Positions 58,301 to 61,840 of a DNA stretch of 64,000 nucleotides are shown one piece after another. Location of the stretch: contig NC_079386.1 of assembly GCF_021018895.1 (NCBI RefSeq), forward strand, positions 9,529,835 to 9,593,834, written 5' to 3'. This DNA comes from Seriola aureovittata. Lineage: Eukaryota; Chordata; Actinopteri; Carangiformes; Carangidae. Numbering within the stretch: position 1 is the first letter of the stretch; each line of letters begins with the position of its first letter. The notes under the pieces are model-generated. The model made no database searches and had not been told where the DNA came from. It saw only the letters and a program-made list of their open reading frames with translations. The position numbers were made by a program, and so were the translations under genes.

Positions 58301-60002
58301 ACAGGAAGAACGGAAGGTCTCCTTCCTTCCCGGGTGGTTTGATTTTGAAATAGCTCAACTAATTCATGTTTAGAAATGATGGTTAGCCATGTTCACGTGG
58401 ATAAAGCGTATAAATAAATGTTTTTTTCCCCCCAGTATTTCACTGTTAAATTGCAATGCTCATATGGGACAATATGGCTGGGGTCCAAATTTTCAGCTTG
58501 TGCTGTGGTTTGTGTTTACTTTGTGAAGTGTGAAATGCATGGCTGTTTTTTATTTTTTATTTATTTTTTGTCTTTGCTTGCTTAGTGCATAAGCTTTGTG
58601 TTTTTGTGCTGTGCTTTGGCTCTGCCTTGTTGTGTGTCGCACATATATCAGTGTTCTCATCACTTGCCATAGAATAATCAGTTAAATTTAATGAAAAGTG
58701 AAATTGGGTCATAGAAATTGTATTTGTAATAAGGTAAGTGTGTGTGGTGCTCATTTGCAATATATAGGCTTTTAATGTAAATACAGTGCATTATGTCTTA
58801 TCTGATCCAAGTACTGTACAGTCTTTATTTCCACAGAGTGCACTTTATAGAATTGTGGATGACACAAAGTGCTGAGAGTGCTTGAGGGTCAGGATACATT
58901 CCAGAAAAAATGGGCTACAGTGTTTGATGGATGTAATTTGTGTTTGTAAAAATGGCTGACATTTAGCTGTGGCAATTACATCCCATCAGATTTCACCCTT
59001 CTCATTCACCCACTCTACCCCCCGACCCAACCCATGTTTGTCATTCCAGAGGGAATCCTGAACAATGCCCGGGATACAAGTGTCATGGATACTCTACCAC
59101 TGAATGGTAACCATGGCAACAGCTACAGCATTGCCAGCGCCGAGTATATGAGTGACTGTGTCCAGATCATTGACCGGGGCTATAACCACAAGGAGACCAC
59201 CCTGGAAAAGAAGATCCTGAAAGAGCTCACCTCCAATTATATCCCCTCCTACCTCAACAATTCCCACGAGCGCTCAACCGAGCAGAACCGGAACCTCATG
59301 AATAAGCTGGTCAATAACGTTAGCAATGGCGGCAAGGACAGCGGCTACGGGATGGGCTTGGGAGTGGGGATGGGCATGAACGTCGCGCTCGGCCTGGATG
59401 ACCACTCCACCTTTGGTCCGCACCACGACGAAGGCCTGGGCCTGGAGTTAATCCGCGAGGAGTCTAACGCCCCGCTGTTGCCTCAAAGACCACCCCCTTC
59501 CCTGCAGGCAGTGGACAACCTTCATAGTCACCTCCACCAGTCAGTGCCGCCACCCCTCCCACTGCCCCACCACCCTTTCTCTTCATCCGCCACCACTTCC
59601 TCCTCGTCTCGAAGGAGGATCCCCCAGGAGAACAGCGAAAGTTTCTTTCCCTTACTCACCAACGAGCACACCGAAGATGAGGGCTCGTCGCCCACCCACA
59701 ATCACCAGAGAGACTCCCTCTACACCAGCATGCCCATGCTGCCTGGCCTACCTGACGTGTCTGCAGAATCCGCCGACGGCTCCAAGGACGGCGGCGACGC
59801 CAGGAGCCCGGAGGCCAGCTCGGACGACGTTTACTACAAGAGCATGCCCAACTTGGGCTCGCGTAACCACCTGCATCAGCTGCACTCCTACTACCAGCTA
59901 GGGCGGGGCAGCAGCGATGGCTTCATTGTGCCCCCAAACAAAGAGGATCTATCTCCAGAAGAGGCCCACCAGGAGCCCTCGCACCTGGTCACCAGCCTAT
60001 AG
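11709..60002 (+). CDS. adgrl3: Latrophilin-3 (adhesion GPCR L3), 3' part of gene, spliced span
   Basis: This is the overall span of the coding part in the window; exons are listed separately. Latrophilin-3 is a neuronal surface adhesion GPCR; the family binds teneurins and FLRT proteins through N-terminal domains not in this window and organises synapses. The twelve constitutive segments join to 2625 nt with no stop before TAG at 60000-60002, and every junction keeps phase. Window residues 1-230 are the GAIN domain with the GPS, 231-478 the seven helices, and 479-874 the cytoplasmic tail. Assignment to L3 rather than L1 or L2 rests on tail motifs ([34 protein letters not shown], terminal HLVTSL) compared from memory. 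The gene is 5'-truncated by the window edge. Introns of 0.2-9.9 kb fit a large neuronal gene. Which teleost paralogue it is cannot be settled here. Confidence 0.95.
11893..16394 (+). other. adgrl3: adgrl3 intron
   Basis: Donor GTGAGC, acceptor GCAG after a TG tract. Contains homopolymer A/T runs (13003-13023, 13118-13132, 15442-15460, 15947-15962) and ordinary AT-rich sequence; no gene or cassette exon recognised. Confidence 0.85.
16357..16390 (+). promoter_or_regulatory. adgrl3: UG-rich tract at 3' splice site
   Basis: TG dinucleotides (CTGTGTGTGTGTCTGTGTAC, then GTGTGTGTGTGCGTGCAG) occupy the place of the polypyrimidine tract directly before the acceptor of the exon at 16395. UG repeats are the classic RNA target of TDP-43, also bound by CELF proteins. 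A role here is inferred. Confidence 0.6.
16395..16517 (+). CDS. adgrl3: adgrl3 exon: GAIN domain
   Basis: An exon of 123 nt, window residues 62-103. It completes a split Gln codon, then reads [19 protein letters not shown] and [14 protein letters not shown], the conserved entry into the beta-sandwich half of the GAIN domain. It ends with G before the donor GTGAGT; the next exon supplies GT to give Gly. The acceptor is unusual: the bases before the AG (about 16352-16394) are largely TG dinucleotides rather than a pyrimidine tract. Both flanking exons are phase-compatible, so the call does not rest on the acceptor alone. Confidence 0.94.
17750..18587. mobile_element. TA-flanked non-autonomous DNA transposon
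   Basis: Ends are inverted repeats: the left end begins CACTGTATGGCCAAAAGTGT and the right end, on the minus strand, begins CACTCTATGGCTAAAAGTAT. Both are flanked by TA (17748-17749 and 18588-18589), as expected for a Tc1/mariner-type target site. The 838-bp body has no transposase. The right half resembles a repeat common in fish genomes (...GGATGAGCTGGATC...). A perfect 14-bp inverted repeat with a 7-base spacer sits near the left end at 17788-17822. It lies in the intron before the exon at 18649, 61 bases from the acceptor. Superfamily assignment is tentative. Confidence 0.65.
17788..17822. repeat. Perfect 14-bp inverted repeat inside TA-flanked element
   Basis: Arms TCAGCCACAACATT and AATGTTGTGGCTGA are exact reverse complements around a 7-base spacer (GAAATTT). 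It is similar in sequence to the ends of other fish miniature elements beginning TCAGCCA(C/T)AACATT, so it may be a collapsed second insertion. Confidence 0.7.
18649..18854 (+). CDS. adgrl3: adgrl3 exon: GAIN domain beta-sandwich
   Basis: An exon of 206 nt, window residues 103-171. After the split Gly it reads [43 protein letters not shown] and [15 protein letters not shown]. These are the GAIN beta-strands before the GPS. Candidate N-glycosylation sequons are NAS and NYS, which fits an extracellular domain. The acceptor is CATCTTGCAG and the donor GTAATT, and the exon ends on a codon boundary. Neighbouring exons join without a frame break. Confidence 0.95.
18855..21410 (+). other. adgrl3: adgrl3 intron
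   Basis: Donor GTAATT, acceptor TTAACAG. Contains the GGGCTGCACAATTAATC repeat (from 19860) and a short TATA/GA tract near 19470-19493. No other feature recognised. Confidence 0.85.
19860..20280. repeat. Interspersed repeat starting GGGCTGCACAATTAATC
   Basis: The start GAGGGCTGCACAATTAATCA followed by a TAATCATAATTAGAATTTTGG-like stretch (19860-19910) resembles a repeat I recall as abundant in teleost genomes. No open frame and no clear terminal repeat. The right border is a guess. Confidence 0.4.
21411..21587 (+). CDS. adgrl3: adgrl3 exon: GPS autoproteolysis motif and tethered agonist
   Basis: An exon of 177 nt (59 codons), window residues 172-230, phase 0 at both ends (acceptor GCCTTAACAG, donor GTAGGC). 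It holds the GPS with its conserved residues: Cys in NPNCSFWSY, Trp in TGYWSTQ, Cys in QDCRLL, and the [13 protein letters not shown] core. In this family the protein cuts itself between Leu and Thr of HLT, here between window residues 217 and 218 (bases 21548/21549). The new N-terminus [13 protein letters not shown] is the tethered agonist (Stachel). Sequons NCS and NRT are present. The residue before HLT is Thr, where I recall Asn in mammalian L3 and Ser in mammalian L2, so cleavage is probably retained. Confidence 0.96.
22000..22039. repeat. (TA)n tract with interspersed ACTATA
   Basis: Alternating TA units broken by C at regular spacing (TATATACTATATATATAT...). Low complexity; it also generates a spurious Tyr/Ile-rich open frame. 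Confidence 0.85.
22338..22420. repeat. Interspersed repeat, GGAATAGTT family copy 2
   Basis: Begins TTAAGGAATAGTTGGAC and continues TTAGATGAGAGTATTGATACC. Related copies are at 8046-8276 and 32092-32155. The family has no coding capacity visible here. Confidence 0.55.
22683..22801 (+). mobile_element. tRNA-derived SINE fragment
   Basis: A pol III-type promoter layout: an A-box-like GGTTTACCTGGTAGAGCGC near the start and a B-box-like GGTTTGAGTCC at 22746-22756, then GCTGCATGTCATCCTCTCTC and a CT-rich tail. The tail is one I recall from percomorph fish SINEs. The tRNA part cannot fold as a functional tRNA. Confidence 0.7.
24993..25056. repeat. (GT)32 microsatellite
   Basis: About 32 uninterrupted GT units in the 9.9-kb intron between the GPS exon and the TM1 exon. 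Length is likely polymorphic. Confidence 0.95.
31145..31169. repeat. Poly-G run, 25 bases
   Basis: Uninterrupted G run about 355 bases before the TM1 exon acceptor. Exact length is unreliable in any assembly. Confidence 0.9.
31525..31734 (+). CDS. adgrl3: adgrl3 exon: linker, TM1, intracellular loop 1, TM2
   Basis: An exon of 210 nt (70 codons), window residues 231-300, phase 0 at both ends. The acceptor is TTCTCTCAG and the donor GTAAGT. It begins [17 protein letters not shown], the short linker from the tethered agonist into helix 1 (about residues 239-264), continues through loop 1 [13 protein letters not shown], helix 2 (about 279-294) and the first extracellular turn NRGDQP. Loop 1 is a hallmark of latrophilins. 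Two positions differ from the mammalian L3 sequence as I recall it: Ser in AESLFL where Leu is usual, and Gly in NRGDQP where Thr is usual. Confidence 0.97.
31735..34219 (+). other. adgrl3: adgrl3 intron
   Basis: Donor GTAAGT, acceptor CTTTCCCAG. Contains GGAATAGTT copy 3 and T runs near 32532-32552. No gene recognised. Confidence 0.85.
32092..32155. repeat. Interspersed repeat, GGAATAGTT family copy 3
   Basis: TTAAAGGAATAGTTCAACAT followed by TTTTGGAAAAATACGCTTCT and a CTTTCTTGCCG segment; same family as the copies near 8046 and 22338, here the best preserved left end. It probably extends further right in diverged form. Confidence 0.55.
34220..34440 (+). CDS. adgrl3: adgrl3 exon: TM3, intracellular loop 2, TM4
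   Basis: An exon of 221 nt, window residues 301 to the first two bases of 374. The acceptor is AACTTTCCCAG. It encodes helix 3 ([18 protein letters not shown] and on through [17 protein letters not shown]), loop 2 [10 protein letters not shown], helix 4 (about 345-364) and the start of extracellular loop 2, RSYGTDQ. Cys303 in helix 3 and Cys375 of the next exon are the conserved disulfide pair linking helix 3 to loop 2. The donor GTGAGT splits a Val codon as GT|T. The exon is GC-rich (codons with C or G in third position) compared with its introns. Confidence 0.97.
36761..36788. repeat. (TG)14 microsatellite
   Basis: Fourteen TG units inside the intron between the exons at 34220 and 39566. 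Confidence 0.95.
37381..37420. repeat. Short fragment of a common fish repeat
   Basis: CAGCGCCACTAGTGGTCAAA followed by an ACTTCACATGGTACCTTTTA-like end resembles the right end of a repeat I recall as dispersed in teleosts. Family name not known to me. Confidence 0.35.
39566..39632 (+). CDS. adgrl3: adgrl3 exon: extracellular loop 2 to TM5
   Basis: A short exon of 67 nt that completes Val374 and encodes residues 375-396: [20 protein letters not shown] plus IM. Cys375 is the extracellular-loop-2 half of the conserved disulfide, and the [11 protein letters not shown] segment opens helix 5. The acceptor is TCATCGCAG and the donor GTAAGC at a codon boundary. It is too short to be seen by an ORF scan and was found by following the reading frame from the preceding exon. 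Confidence 0.95.
39903..39932. repeat. (GA)n microsatellite
   Basis: Purine repeat of GA units in the intron downstream of the exon at 39566, within a GGTGG/GAGA-rich stretch. Confidence 0.9.
40043..40090. repeat. (AC)n microsatellite
   Basis: Imperfect then perfect AC repeat, the perfect part starting at about 40053. A second short AC tract lies at 40134-40150. Intronic, after the exon at 39566. Confidence 0.95.
41685..41711 (+). repeat. (TC)n microsatellite in polypyrimidine tract
   Basis: TC repeat forming part of a roughly 110-base pyrimidine-rich stretch that ends at the acceptor of the exon at 41751. Variation here would change splice-site context. Confidence 0.85.
41751..41842 (+). 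CDS. adgrl3: adgrl3 exon: TM5 end and intracellular loop 3
   Basis: An exon of 92 nt, residues 397-426 plus two bases of 427. It reads [14 protein letters not shown] (end of helix 5), then [16 protein letters not shown] in intracellular loop 3. The acceptor follows an unusually long CT-repeat pyrimidine tract (about 41639-41748). The donor GTAAGA leaves the two bases AA; joined to A of the exon at 48762 they make Lys, and joined to C of either loop-3 cassette they make Asn. This donor is therefore the decision point for loop-3 splice variants. Confidence 0.95.
41843..46078 (+). other. adgrl3: adgrl3 intron before loop-3 cassettes
   Basis: Donor GTAAGA; the acceptor of the 42-nt cassette ends it. 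Contains GT-rich sequence (42385-42421), a candidate miniature element (43700-44361) and a TTC/T-rich run (44760-44802). If both cassettes are skipped the intron runs to 48761. Confidence 0.8.
43700..44361. repeat. Candidate miniature inverted-repeat element
   Basis: GGGTTGCAC at 43700-43708 is mirrored by GTGCAACCC at 44353-44361. Next to each end is a related direct segment (GCACTTCACACACAAGTTC at about 43704, GCACTTTACACACAAATTC at about 44311). No coding content. Only nine inverted bases match exactly, so the call is weak. Confidence 0.35.
46079..46120 (+). CDS. adgrl3: adgrl3 alternative 42-nt cassette exon, intracellular loop 3
   Basis: Predicted cassette microexon between acceptor CTTCATTTTAG and donor GTAAGA. 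In the phase left by the exon at 41751 it reads (N)[13 protein letters not shown] and ends with TG. Length and phase (1+39+2 nt) match the mammalian latrophilin loop-3 insert as I remember it, which starts NYRVCDG; the first residues YR-x-x-DG agree and the rest differs. Joined to the 27-nt cassette the TG becomes TGC (Cys); joined to the constitutive exon at 48762 it becomes the stop TGA. A run of 12 C lies in its pyrimidine tract. Evidence is splice sites, open phase and partial similarity, so it could be a decaying exon. Confidence 0.68.
46121..47934 (+). other. adgrl3: adgrl3 intron between loop-3 cassettes
   Basis: Donor GTAAGA, acceptor GTTGCTCAG. No gene recognised; A- and T-runs at 46433-46452 and 46780-46792. 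Confidence 0.75.
47935..47961 (+). CDS. adgrl3: adgrl3 alternative 27-nt cassette microexon, intracellular loop 3
   Basis: Predicted cassette microexon: acceptor GTTGCTCAG, 27 nt, donor GTAAGA. In phase it reads (N)YQDYEPEI and restores Lys with the next exon, giving a nine-residue insertion into loop 3. I recall the mammalian L3 insert at this position as NYEDNRPFIK, so spacing, phase and the Y-x-D-x-x-P-x-I pattern all agree. The length is a multiple of three, so inclusion or skipping keeps the frame. A TGC lies just upstream of the AG in a T-rich tract, a layout typical of SRRM4/nSR100-dependent neuronal microexons; that regulation is inferred only. Confidence 0.85.
47962..48761 (+). other. 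adgrl3: adgrl3 intron after 27-nt cassette
   Basis: Donor GTAAGA, acceptor GGATTCCAG with a weak, G-containing pyrimidine tract. No other feature seen. Confidence 0.8.
48762..48930 (+). CDS. adgrl3: adgrl3 exon: TM6, extracellular loop 3, TM7
   Basis: An exon of 169 nt, residues 427-483. It opens with A completing Lys427, then [20 protein letters not shown] (helix 6), the short turn NEST, and [15 protein letters not shown] plus MFIFIFHC (helix 7), ending VLQKK. The SLQGMF form of helix 7 is what I expect for L3, as opposed to AFQGVF in L2 or TLQGVF in L1. The acceptor is TTGGATTCCAG. The donor GTGCGG is weak after the first GT; reading through it would add VRTHS and stop. Confidence 0.97.
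49151..49276 (+). CDS. adgrl3: adgrl3 exon: membrane-proximal cytoplasmic tail
   Basis: An exon of 126 nt (42 codons), residues 484-525, phase 0 at both ends. The acceptor is TTTCATGCAG and the donor GTGGAA. It reads [18 protein letters not shown], then a Ser/Gly-rich stretch and [10 protein letters not shown]. Cysteines in CLRTHCC just inside helix 7 are plausible palmitoylation sites. The [11 protein letters not shown] form is the one I associate with L3. It lies only 220 bp after the previous exon, the shortest intron in the window. Confidence 0.95.
49277..52157 (+). other. adgrl3: adgrl3 intron
   Basis: Donor GTGGAA, acceptor TCTCCACAG. Contains TTTA and GTT repeats near the start, a (AAAT)n tract near 50245-50268, and C/G runs (50710-50721). 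No gene recognised. Confidence 0.85.
49295..49327. repeat. (TTTA)n tetranucleotide repeat
   Basis: TTTA units begin about 20 bases after the donor of the exon at 49151, followed at 49359-49390 by a (GTT)n tract. Both are intronic low-complexity sequence. Confidence 0.85.
52158..52254 (+). CDS. adgrl3: adgrl3 exon: cytoplasmic tail, SRIRRMWND segment
   Basis: An exon of 97 nt, residues 526-557 plus one base of 558. It reads [19 protein letters not shown], then [13 protein letters not shown], a segment nearly invariant among latrophilins. The acceptor is TGTCTCCACAG. The final G before the donor GTACTT can pair with three different downstream exons: GG of the 126-nt cassette (Gly), AG of the 52-nt exon (Glu) or AG of the last exon (Glu). 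It is therefore the branch point for tail isoforms. Confidence 0.96.
52255..55929 (+). other. adgrl3: adgrl3 intron before 126-nt tail cassette
   Basis: Donor GTACTT, acceptor GCTGCTCCAG. Contains A-rich runs (53070-53123), a CCCACC-rich stretch (53798-53840) and G-rich sequence near 54568-54592. No gene recognised. Confidence 0.85.
55930..56055 (+). CDS. adgrl3: adgrl3 alternative 126-nt cassette exon, cytoplasmic tail
   Basis: Predicted cassette exon, acceptor GGCTGCTCCAG, donor GTGTGC, 126 nt, so skipping keeps the frame. In phase it reads (G)[19 protein letters not shown], then [15 protein letters not shown] and LGMYNTQ. I recall nearly the same insert from mammalian latrophilin-2 and -3 long isoforms ([15 protein letters not shown]). 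It ends with G, the same phase as the exon at 52158, so it can join either the 52-nt exon or the last exon. The pyrimidine tract upstream is rich in CT repeats (about 55808-55920). Confidence 0.9.
57436..57441 (+). promoter_or_regulatory. adgrl3: TGCATG (Rbfox-type) motif upstream of 52-nt exon
   Basis: A single TGCATG lies 146 bases before the 52-nt frame-shifting exon. Upstream UGCAUG usually favours skipping in Rbfox-expressing cells, which would favour the long PDZ-binding tail. The motif occurs by chance about once per 4 kb, so this is weak. Confidence 0.35.
57541..57587 (+). promoter_or_regulatory. adgrl3: CU-rich 3' splice-site tract of 52-nt exon
   Basis: The tract before the acceptor is rich in TTCTTT/CTTTCC units (TTTTCTTTTCTTCTTTCCTT and following), the pattern bound by PTB proteins that commonly repress neuronal exons. 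Regulation is inferred. Confidence 0.4.
57588..57639 (+). CDS. adgrl3: adgrl3 alternative 52-nt frame-shifting exon (short-tail isoform)
   Basis: Predicted alternative exon, acceptor GTCCCTTAAAG, donor GTAATT. After the shared G it reads (E)[16 protein letters not shown] and leaves AT. Joined to the last exon at 59050 this gives ATA (Ile), then [19 protein letters not shown] and TAA at 59108-59110. The mammalian latrophilin-3 short-tail isoform, as I recall it, carries [19 protein letters not shown] and ends [12 protein letters not shown], so both exon and junction are supported. Because 52 is not a multiple of three, inclusion replaces the long tail and its PDZ ligand with a short tail. If its donor is not used, ATG TAA stops translation two codons after Gln. 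CT-rich sequence before the acceptor suggests PTB-type control (inference). Confidence 0.92.
57640..59049 (+). other. adgrl3: adgrl3 intron before last exon
   Basis: Donor GTAATT, acceptor GTCATTCCAG. Contains a TA tract followed by a poly-A run (57835-57873). No gene recognised. Confidence 0.8.
59050..59110 (+). CDS. adgrl3: Alternative-frame C-terminus of short-tail adgrl3 isoform
   Basis: When the 52-nt exon (57588-57639) is spliced in, this stretch is read one base out of step with the long-tail frame: A completes Ile, then [19 protein letters not shown] and the stop TAA at 59108-59110. The long-tail isoform reads the same bases as [20 protein letters not shown]. Both readings match remembered mammalian isoforms. 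In this isoform the window encodes 594 residues instead of 874 (1785 nt including the stop, without the cassettes). Confidence 0.88.
59050..60002 (+). CDS. adgrl3: adgrl3 last coding exon: long cytoplasmic tail with PDZ-binding C-terminus
   Basis: A coding segment of 953 nt, residues 558-874, after acceptor TTTGTCATTCCAG. It reads [95 protein letters not shown] and [18 protein letters not shown], ending HLVTSL and TAG at 60000-60002. The last residues fit a class I PDZ ligand; mammalian latrophilins bind SHANK proteins this way. Compared with remembered mammalian L3, a Gly/Met-rich insert (59341-59397) and a His/Pro/Ser-rich stretch (about 59490-59625) look lineage-specific. The first 58 bases are also read in another frame in the short-tail isoform. 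Confidence 0.97.
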
Positions 60003-61840
60003 GCCCACACACCCTCCCACTAGCGTCCCTCCTATTACCGTAGTCCTTCTCTTCCCCGTGTCCTCTTGTTCCATCAGTCGTTGGCAGTGGTAGCCTTTGT
60101 TTTTATTCTGTGTTCCGAAAGACTGAGGCGGAGCAAATAACTGTTCTCCCGCTGTTACTGACCACAAGCAGGATAATAATTGCTACGTATGGGGGCTAAT
60201 TCTGTGACTATGTTTGGTTAGATATTGCGGGAATCTGTTGATGTTGTGTTTCCCTCCTCAAACCCTGTGTGGTTTGGCGTGTTTTGTCTCAGTGTGAAAA
60301 GAGACAATAACTCACACAGGATTTTTAGGTCTGCGAGATATAGTCTGACAGTCAAAAGGAACTGCATAGCCCCAAACAATACGAGTCTAAACTATAGACT
60401 TCACCGGAATAAATGGGAGATTTAAAAAAAGGACTATTTTATTATACTTCTGTATCTATATTGACTTTTTGAAAGATTTTCTTCCTCTTTGGTGAGTTGC
60501 AGCACATTTTGTTTGCTGAAGTGTCCCTTCAATGAAAAAAAAAGAGAAAAAAAAAACAAACAAAAAAAAAAAAACACACACAACATTTTGAACAATTACC
60601 ATGAAGGATTGATCGTATGCTTTCAAGCATAGCTGTTCTTTTTTTCTTTCATTTTACTGTAATAACAGTTGTTAAAAGAGGGAGAAAAAACTAATAAGAG
60701 AATTATGAGATATTTCTATGTAACTGTACAGATAACTAGCTTTGCACATAATAGTATGCTTTTTTGTTCCGAGCAAACCCTTTGTCTCTGTAAATGTAGT
60801 GGTTAGGAGCAATTTTGTTCTGTTGTGCTGGCCTTTCTGGGTTTCTGGTACCAGTCTGTTTTGTTGTTTTTTTTTTTTTCCTCTTTTATAACTTTCCAAG
60901 AAATGACCATCTAAATAGAAACAAAATAACACAAAAAATATTACAACAAAACACTTACAGTGCAGGCATTTTTGTGTAAATGATCACCTATGTTTCTGGG
61001 TCTGTTTTCTGTTTCTGTTTCTGTTTGATTTTTTTTTGATTTTTTTTTATTTTGATTTTTTATTTGATTTTTTTTTTTTTACTGTGTAGATAGCAGAGCT
61101 CTGGTTCACAGATCGTCAAGGAGACAGAGTCAGTCCAAGTTAATTATGAGGTGTCCCTCAGAAAGGTTCATAGTGCATTCTGCATCTCTATTGGCATTCA
61201 GAAAATGCTTGTGCTTCTCGGAGAGAGAAGAGGTTGAACATTGATGAGCACTAGGCACTTGTACAAAAAAAGAAATATGGCTGTTTTACTTATTAAAGAA
61301 AGTGCTTTTGGAGTGAGAAAAACTGGAAGTGTTTTCTTTTTCTTCCTAGAGGAGAAAATATATTTATTTATTTGTTCAAATAAACAGTAATAAAATTGAG
61401 AATGGGAGTAACTTTAGTGGCACAGATATTTTCTATTATTGGCTATGATTATGGCTTCATATTTATTCCTTTTTGTATTGGTTTCCAAGTTGAATGACCT
61501 CATAACTAATATTTGTTGTAACAGTGAAACTTGTTTGCCAACAAATAAATTACTGATTAAGATTTATCACTTAGCTATGACAAAAGTTCTGGTGATTTGT
61601 CTTGGAACACTTTTATATGGATTACAGTGAAGGACCTCCAAATGATGGAAAGATCAATTCCTTTTTTTAATTACCAGTTAATATCCCTCATTAGCCCTCT
61701 GTCCATTTCAGTGCCAAATAAATTTTGCCCAGCAACAGTGGATGTGCTCTGTATGCTCTGGTCTGCTTTACAATAGAAGCAGTGATTTCATAAGCTGTAA
61801 TAAATATTTCAATATCATTGCTTGTGTAACCAATGCATTC
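60003..61840 (+). other. adgrl3: adgrl3 3' UTR (approximate extent)
   Basis: Sequence after the TAG has no credible coding potential. It is AT-rich with A- and T-homopolymer stretches, e.g. an A-rich block at 60534-60575 and a GATTTT-rich block at 61026-61080. AATAAA hexamers that could serve polyadenylation are at 61379-61384, 61389-61394, 61544-61549 and 61799-61804. The first two form a tandem pair. The true 3' end cannot be chosen from sequence alone. Confidence 0.55.
61379..61394 (+). promoter_or_regulatory. Tandem AATAAA polyadenylation signals (candidate)
   Basis: Two AATAAA hexamers (61379-61384 and 61389-61394) lie about 1.38 kb after the adgrl3 stop, followed within about 40 bases by T/G-containing sequence. 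This is a plausible, unproven 3' end for the transcript; further hexamers lie downstream. Confidence 0.4.

Noticed and set aside
59677..59901. Second plus-strand frame inside the last exon
   Set aside because: Shadow of the GC-rich long-tail frame; unlike 59050-59107 it has no splice route or recognised peptide.
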